Shown one piece after another: positions 57,401 through 64,000 of a stretch of 64,000 nucleotides of DNA. The number at the start of each line of letters is the position of its first letter. Within the stretch, counting starts at the first letter, position 1. This DNA is from Galaxea fascicularis. Lineage: Eukaryota; Cnidaria; Anthozoa; Scleractinia; Euphylliidae. The stretch is taken from NCBI GenBank assembly GCA_948470475.1, contig OX419336.1, positions 360,001 to 424,000 on the forward strand, given 5' to 3'. The position numbers and the translations under genes were made by a program. Below the pieces are notes generated by a model. That model had not been told where the DNA came from. It ran no database searches and saw only the letters and a program-made list of their open reading frames with translations.

Positions 57401-60400
57401 GTGGGTTATGTTTGTCCTTACGTGGACTTGGCTAATCTGCCTGAACACGGAGTATCAACAAAATTTGAATGGAAACGATACTTACTCTGGTACATTAAAC
57501 TAAAATAGTACAAAATAACCACAAACATTGCATAAATAAAAACTGAGTCACAACTGAACCTTTCAAATAACGACAGACAGTGATTATCACGGAAAAAACT
57601 GTCTCCCTTTTTAATCTTAAGGACGGGATCCACTAAGAGCCATTCCCACGGAAAGCCCAGTGCCAAGTCGTAAGATGACTGGCTATCAGAATGCAGCTTG
57701 GACGCCAGAAGGTCTGAATGAAAGACGGCCACAATCTCCTGGTACAAAAACAAAAGCCTTTACAGACGAAGAGATCATGGGGAACAGCATGGCGTCTCCA
57801 AGGCCAAAGTTGAAAAAGAGGCCAATCAGCGTTGCTGTTGGTCTCGCAGACTTGAAAGAGGAGAACAAAGACTTGATAGCAAACACTCAGGAGACAGAGC
57901 GTTCTCAAAGTCCTCTTAGCTCGCCTAGGTCTGCTCTCAATGAAGAAATAATGAAGAAAAGAATGACCATGGGCTCGCCAAGACCAGGTTTGAGACACAG
58001 GCAGTTTAGCGACTCTGAACGTCCCCAGAGTCCTCTTTCGTTGTCTAATTCTTCCGTTGAGTTAAATAAGCTAAGGTCGAGAAGTAACGGAGATGTTCCA
58101 CCACCACCAGAGAATCCTGGTGATTTGCAGTCAATCGAATCTGAAAAGAAGGAGTCTCGAGTTAGAAAGATCTCAACTCAAAGTGGAAGACGAAGCCCTA
58201 ACAAACCAAAGTACGTGGCTGTTGCCTCGTTCGCTGGAGAGGAAACTGGCGAGGTATCCCTTGAAGACGGAGAGGAAGTGGAGGTGTTGCAGAAGGAAGC
58301 AAGTGGATGGTGGTATGTCAAAAATAATTGCTGTGAGGGATGGGCACCAAGTGCCTTTTTGGAACCAGCTCGAGCTCAATCATCCAGGTCTGGGTCCCCA
58401 GAGACCCTGAGTCAGGCTCAAAATGAGGACAATCTTGATGGCTTCAAGCAAAAGGAAGAGGAATTCGACGCCCCTCGTGAAGAACCAATCGAAAATGTAG
58501 ATGAGAATGAAGACCACGTAGAGGAAATGCAGGAGGTACGATATCTTACTACCAACTTTATTTTTACGCTCTGAAACTGTCTGAAATGTTCTTGCGAATA
58601 TTGCGCTATTTATAGCCCTTGCTATAAAAACACTAACAGAAGAAGGAAAATTAGCTAAGTATTGCTAAGTATAACCAGACAGTTGTATACGACCGTCTTA
58701 GGAAAATGGTAACCAAAATGCACTGTTCGGAAAGACCGGGTTGGTTTCCTTTTACGTCAATGTGGTTCTGTCTTTTTGTTTTATATTCCCTACAAAGGAA
58801 TAAATTTAGGAAATAGGTTTTTGTTTGAAACTCAGATGCAGATATTTCATTTAACGTTCCAGCCAAAGCCCCCTTCTTCTATTTCATTTATATATAAATT
58901 CCTAAGATCTCGTTTACGGCAAACAATTTACAAGCAAAACGACTCACGAAAGCTTGCGTGACTTTTTGAATTTAAAAGAGGAATAATTACGATCTTCCCT
59001 AGTGACGAAGTTGTAATGATGATTGCCTTGTTTTGTGGGAGCGTGATGCTAACTTACTCACTTCCGAAAGCCTCCGAGCATATATTGTGATATATTGCAC
59101 CTTAATATAAGATTGTAAACTAGTATCAACATTAAAAGAAACGGAAATTTGCGATTAGAAGAGTTAGCGAAATAGTTGGGTTAGAAACAAGTAAGGATAT
59201 CCTGAAAGCAAATCATTACAAAAATCGAGCCGGAAAAAGTCAGGTTGCTGACAAGGAAGCACGGTTAAACACCTTTTAATCTTAATAATAAGATACGGGT
59301 GGCAGGGGTGTGATTGAAAATTCAGTGTTTTATAAAGGGCGGCAGTGACGTTATAATATAAGTGGGCATCATGTGTTCTACCAAGCAATTTATTGCCACC
59401 GATTCGTAGGCCGTTTAAGTAAACAGAAACAGCTTGATGAAAACAAATAATTTATAATTTTTAAATAATCGTTATCAATGACAAGTCATGAGTAATTTTG
59501 AGATGAAATCACTGTGAAAGCCGGTTATTTCAGCAATTTCCTTTATTCATAACCACGTTTCACGGTTTATTATTGAACAAATAAAATAAAATCTGAAGTG
59601 TTGCATAAAAAAACACTGGCTGCGAGTGTAAGACGGTTGCCATGGCCATCAAACAACCAAACAGACCTCAATAGCAGGCACTTTATAAGGTAACCACATG
59701 CTGAAACTAATGAAGTATGCACACGTACTCCTGACGCCATTTCCTGCCGGGTTGGGGAAGTTGTATGTCGTAATAATGTTACTCGATATGAGTAGGCGAC
59801 TCTCAATAAAAGACACCACTTTATCGTTTTACCTTCACAGTCTTTGACAGGAGGCAGTGGAAAAACAGGGTCGCAGAGAATTCCACCAGAAATGAATCGA
59901 CGAGTTAAGTTTCTTACTGTCGAAGGAATTCAGAAAAGAAAGAATCCAGACAAGAATTATGTAAGTGTAATAAGAATGTTTTAATAGTTTAGTTTCAACT
60001 TTCATTCTCTAAAATTGCCGTCAAAAAAACCTGCTTCAAACTCTTTCGAGTGTTACTGCAGCACGAGATTGGACTTTGTTTGAGACATCAAGATTTGCTA
60101 ACTGCAAAAATCATTTAGGATGAAGCCGTGGTACGCTGCCGCCGTCAACACGTTTTACGTGTCAGTGGCTCGTCTTGGTTTCAGTGAACCATCGTACCAG
60201 AGTCGAACGTATATTTTGTTATGAGTTGTTTACAGCCCGGCTATCAAAGATTTCAGCTATTGATAGTTTCTTGATACAGGAGCACATATTTGGAATATTG
60301 AGATTTTTGTTTTTTGGTAATATTATCTGAGCAATGTCCTCGGTCAATACCAAAACCTTTATTTTTAGCTTTGCTTTGTTTTGTTTCGTTTTTCAAGTAG

Positions 60401-63400
60401 ATGCATTCAAATCTTTTTATTTCTTTTGAGGTGTACCCGATGTGCACGGTTTCCTTGTATAAAAATCTATGTGGCGTTTTAAAATTTTCACTCTTTAAAA
60501 TGGAAGCACAGAACTGAATAAAGATTCAGGGAATGTTCCAAAATATGGAGAGACAGTGGAAAGTACTGCCTGAGAGCTTGTGACTGAATGAATAAGCCTT
60601 TTACTCTTAAATACCTCTTTTAACACTTATCAACGTTTAATCAGTCTTCATCCTCAAGGAAACACATTTTGGTCATCGAACATGAAAAGTTTTAGTATGA
60701 GCTGAAAAAAATCACTTGCCAAATGTTGCCAAAAAATATTTTCTTTTAAAGGCAGTTGTTCTATTTGGCAAGAACTTGTGTCGGATTATTTATACAATTA
60801 ACAATTGTTCCTTAGGTTTATATTCTCAAAGTTGTGTGGTCTGACGGAACCATCAACATTGTCTACCGACAGTGCAGCGATTTCTTTTTCCTTCAGGTGA
60901 GTGATAGATACAAATAAAAAGCACGTTAACTTTTTCATCAAGAAACAGCGCTTTCAGTGGTGCTACTGTATTGAGTTATTAAAGATATTGCTAATGCGCT
61001 TAAGGTTAATTTTCAATAAATGTCTTTTAGTGGTCCAATATTGACTGTAAGCTCGCATGCCACATCATCTAATGTCATGCCATCGTTTATTGACTAAACA
61101 AAAGCGACGTGGGGCATATTCACGCGCCGAACTGATGCGTGCGATCATGACTAGGAACATTTGCACGAAAAACGTGAATTGCGAGACTAATTTACAAAAC
61201 TGATATGCAAGCGTGGGTGCAAAGTCTGTTTGTTTGTTTGTGTGCTCTTCTTCTAAGTTGGTTCTTAATTATGACGAACAAAAAGAAAAGTAAACAAACC
61301 TGTTAACTATAGAAACGGACTAAACATTTTTGAAGGTACAAACATCTGTACAGTGTGAGATTGAAGTGATCAGAAGAAACCAAGAAATTATAAACAAACA
61401 GGAATATTCAAACATATCATGTTTTATTTTATGGCTTTTTTAGGAGAACCTAAGGAAAGAATTCCCAACAGCTATTGGAAAGGAAATCCCTGTATTAAAA
61501 GGTATGATAGTAATCAAAATCAAAAATACAAAGGACGATTACTTGGGAAAATAGAAATTAATCTGGCAACTTACAAGAAACAGGTCAATCTTGCTTATGC
61601 TGTTGTTACTAATTAACGACAAGCAAAATTTGACTACAAAAGTTTTCATGGCTTTTTAGCTTACACTTTACTTTTACTTTTGATTTTTTACTGAAAGTAA
61701 ATATTTGCTTTCTGCTTTCAGGAAAGAAATTTACTGAAAACTGTCGCTTTTGCTTCAAAGATGGGACTTGCAAACGGCGTCAATTTATGAATCAGTTTTG
61801 TCATGTAAGTAGAGATCACGGGTTTAAGATTATCTGTAGAATTAAGACAAACCACAAGAAAAATTATGCATTCTTTTTCATTCAAAATTAAATAGTGCAA
61901 TGCAATTTCTTTTTCTGCAGGAACTTATTAATGCCCCAGATAATATTTCGAAATGTCAAGCTGTGATGACGTTTTGTAAGCCTCGCTCTAGTGACGTCCT
62001 TCCCCATGGACAGTGAGTATAGATACCATTACTTTTTTGGTCTCACCAATGTCAGTAGTGCATAGTATTTCAGTTTACTGATTGCTATTCTTATTCTTAT
62101 TCGAGAATCTACTTTCAACTGTAGGACTAACTATATTTATTACAACGAGAACTTTCTGCTTTCTAGACTAAAAACTACAATAATACGATTTCAATTTGAA
62201 ACCGACAATAAAGTAGAACATATTATGAAGGTGATTAAAACAAATATGGAACAATATGACGTTCAGTTTTAATCTCCCTACCGTTTTCTTGGCTTATTTT
62301 TAGGAATGAAAAACCTGATGACAAGAGCAAAGAGAGTAAGTTATATCTACCAATTTCATTTCGCTTATCGACTTGTTTCTGTTATCCAGAGTTTCTGTCA
62401 CTTTAACCTTTACTAGGAAATTAAATTAGAGTGTTTGTATTCCAGATGATGAAGACAACGTTAACATCTCGGGACCTGTCGTGTTTGAACAATACATTGT
62501 AATAGCTGACTACAAAAAGAAAAACAAGAACGATATCTCCCTGAGTGCTGGCGACACTGTTGATGTCATTGAAAGAAACAACTATGGTAAGCACAATGCA
62601 AGCATGACAAGGCATCCATACACACATCAATATTAGCATCACAGGGCAAATAAGCGGACTGGTCGTTGAGTATAAACCTTACGGACTGGGAAAACTGTCG
62701 GATGCCTCATTTTAAAGACTACATTTCAATCTTTGTAAATTTCAGTAAAATAAAATTATTGAATTGTGGAAGGAAAAAAAAAAACACGTAATTACAGAGT
62801 CGCCATGTAGGAAAATGATGGGGGATGGTGGGGGGTCACCTCACACAGTATAATGAAAGTAGGGCAATTGTTTAAACACAATACAATAAAGTAAAACTAC
62901 GTTTAGATCTACAGAGATAATTTCTTTCACCTTCTTTACAAAGGTTGGTGGTTAGTTGACCGAGAAGGAGAGTTAGGTTGGGCTCCAGCATCACATCTTG
63001 AACCTGTAGACGATGGATCAGAGATCACCACTTCAAAAACTTTTGCACCTGGACAAGGTAACCATCAACAAGCCGAATTAAATCTTTGTACCACAACCAT
63101 TGAAGCAAAAGATAGAGGCAAAATGTCTGGGTAATCTGGCACTGATTGCCCTTCGATGAAGCACTGCACTGGCAGAATGATTAGTAACTGTCTTGTACTA
63201 TGAACATTATTTCATCATCGCAACAAACTTAAGAACAGAATAAGTTTTTGTGCCATGCTTTTAATGAATCGTTTCTTTGAATTGCAGAGGAGGTTTACCA
63301 GTCCATACAGAGCCATCAAGCGCAAGCTGAGGACGAACTGTCCTTTGATGTCGGTGTTATGTTGAAAGTTGTGGAAAAGAATTTGGATGGATGGTGGCTC

Positions 63401-64000
63401 GTGAGGTAACTACTATAGCAAATTTTGAAGGTTGTCTAAAATGTAAAAAAAGAAAAGGGTTTCCAACGCTGTGTTTAATATTTCAGTAGAATTTGCTGAT
63501 ACTGTGTTCACATTATCCTGCTAGATATCAAGGCGAGGAAGGATGGGCGCCTGCCATGTTTCTAAAGCAAGTAGCCGATTCCGATGATTCCTCTTTTTCA
63601 ACAAGTGGAAAAATGGACGAGTTGGCTATCGTCTCTTTTAACGGAGGTACGTCAACTCTGCTGACAACGTGTCTCTGTAGTGATTCAGTATTTCGGGTCA
63701 CTTATTACAAACACTTACCTCAACTCTGCTGACAACGTGTCTCTATATTGATTATTTCGGGTTACTTATTACAAACACTTTCCTTTTACCAAGAACAACC
63801 TCTATGAAGAGGTCTGTTTGCAATATATCCTGGCGAGGGCACAAAGCCTTAAGTCAAATATTACTTCTCAGCCGTCTTAAGCGTATGTAGACGTTTTAGT
63901 GCACTCACATTAGAACATAACCCCTTTCTTCGCTTTATCCTTTTCTGGTTATTAATTAAGTACATTATTTTCTTGGCAGATTCTGAAAGCGATGATAGCC
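54405..64000 (+). CDS. SH3PXD2-like: PX-SH3 adaptor, TKS (SH3PXD2)/p47phox-like, with two PX domains; 18 exons seen, 3' end off-window
   Basis: Start: CAGCATGG at 54,405. Exons with agreeing phases and GT-AG borders: 54,405-54,476; 54,988-55,068; 55,761-55,839; 56,174-56,253; 57,020-57,111; 57,212-57,267; 57,622-58,535; 59,841-59,960; 60,816-60,896; 61,444-61,501; 61,722-61,804; 61,921-62,012; 62,304-62,335; 62,446-62,586; 62,944-63,057; 63,288-63,405; 63,525-63,646; 63,980 onward. About 785 residues so far. PX1 is roughly 8-135 (AYKITVVFSDGS, RKTYEEF, GRMDEFIKELLTLP). Then a Ser/Pro-rich linker with SPRP and QSPLS repeats, SH3-1 at about 350-405 (YVAVASF, SGWWYV, GWAPSAFLEP), PX2 at about 475-600 (NYVYILKVVWSDGT, CHELINAPDNISKC), SH3-2 at about 627-690 (YIVIADY, GWWLV, GWAPASHLEP) and SH3-3 at about 712-765 (GWWLVR, GWAPAMFL). 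Family members are cytoplasmic scaffolds for NADPH oxidases and podosomes. Confidence 0.87.
63652..63784 (+). repeat. Tandem duplication of a ~68-bp unit in an intron
   Basis: TCAACTCTGCTGACAACGTG is at 63,652 and again at 63,720, each followed by TCTCT, an ATTTCGGGT(C/T)ACTTATTACA block and AACACTT. There are two copies with few differences, in the intron after the exon ending at 63,646. Confidence 0.85.

Overview
This is eukaryotic nuclear DNA. It is A+T-rich, has spliced genes with GT-AG introns, and carries many short transposons. The gene content points to an anthozoan cnidarian, most likely a stony coral: a single-exon class A GPCR without a DRY motif, a melatonin-receptor-like GPCR, secreted PAN-EGF-fibrinogen-like proteins, and Penelope and CR1/L2-like retroelement debris. 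The species cannot be fixed from the sequence alone. I saw no rRNA, tRNA or CRISPR array.

Layout. 1-548 (+): last coding exon of a TMEM53-like protein. About 0.9-12 kb: gene-poor, with a 5'-truncated Penelope-like element (-), nested MITEs at 2.9-3.3 kb and a 164-bp foldback. 13,725-14,870 (+): intronless orphan neuropeptide-type GPCR. 15.6-21.6 kb: repeat island with a 1.3-kb TIR element, a 507-bp hAT-like element, a second TIR element split by a LINE fragment, and a possible Crypton-type coding fragment. 23,374-24,327 (-): second single-exon GPCR with an NRY motif. 28,048-33,233 (-): seven-exon secreted PAN-EGF-EGF-fibrinogen-like gene. 37,579-38,667 (+): decayed PAN-EGF-FReD relative, head-to-head with it. 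39.3-42.4 kb: stack of DNA transposons. 44.9-45.2 kb: MULE-like MITE. 45-54 kb: gene-poor, with one diverged direct duplication. 54,405 to the right edge (+): at least 18 coding exons of a TKS/p47phox-like adaptor.

The genes do not form an operon or an obvious pathway. Three are surface or secreted recognition genes (two GPCRs and the PAN-EGF-fibrinogen-like gene). The adaptor at the right edge is a cytoplasmic scaffold of the type that couples phosphoinositides to NADPH oxidase or invadopodia machinery.

The most notable gene-level observation is that this adaptor has two PX modules encoded by exon sets with matching phases and partly identical lengths (81/81 and 92/92 nt). That is the mark of an internal exon-block duplication, giving PX-SH3-PX-SH3-SH3. 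The most notable mobile-DNA observation is the 39.3-42.0 kb stack: a 2.1-kb element with 10-bp TIRs, AGAGTT target repeats and same-strand GGAACAAGGGA arrays at both ends, sitting at the very end of a long-TIR foldback element.
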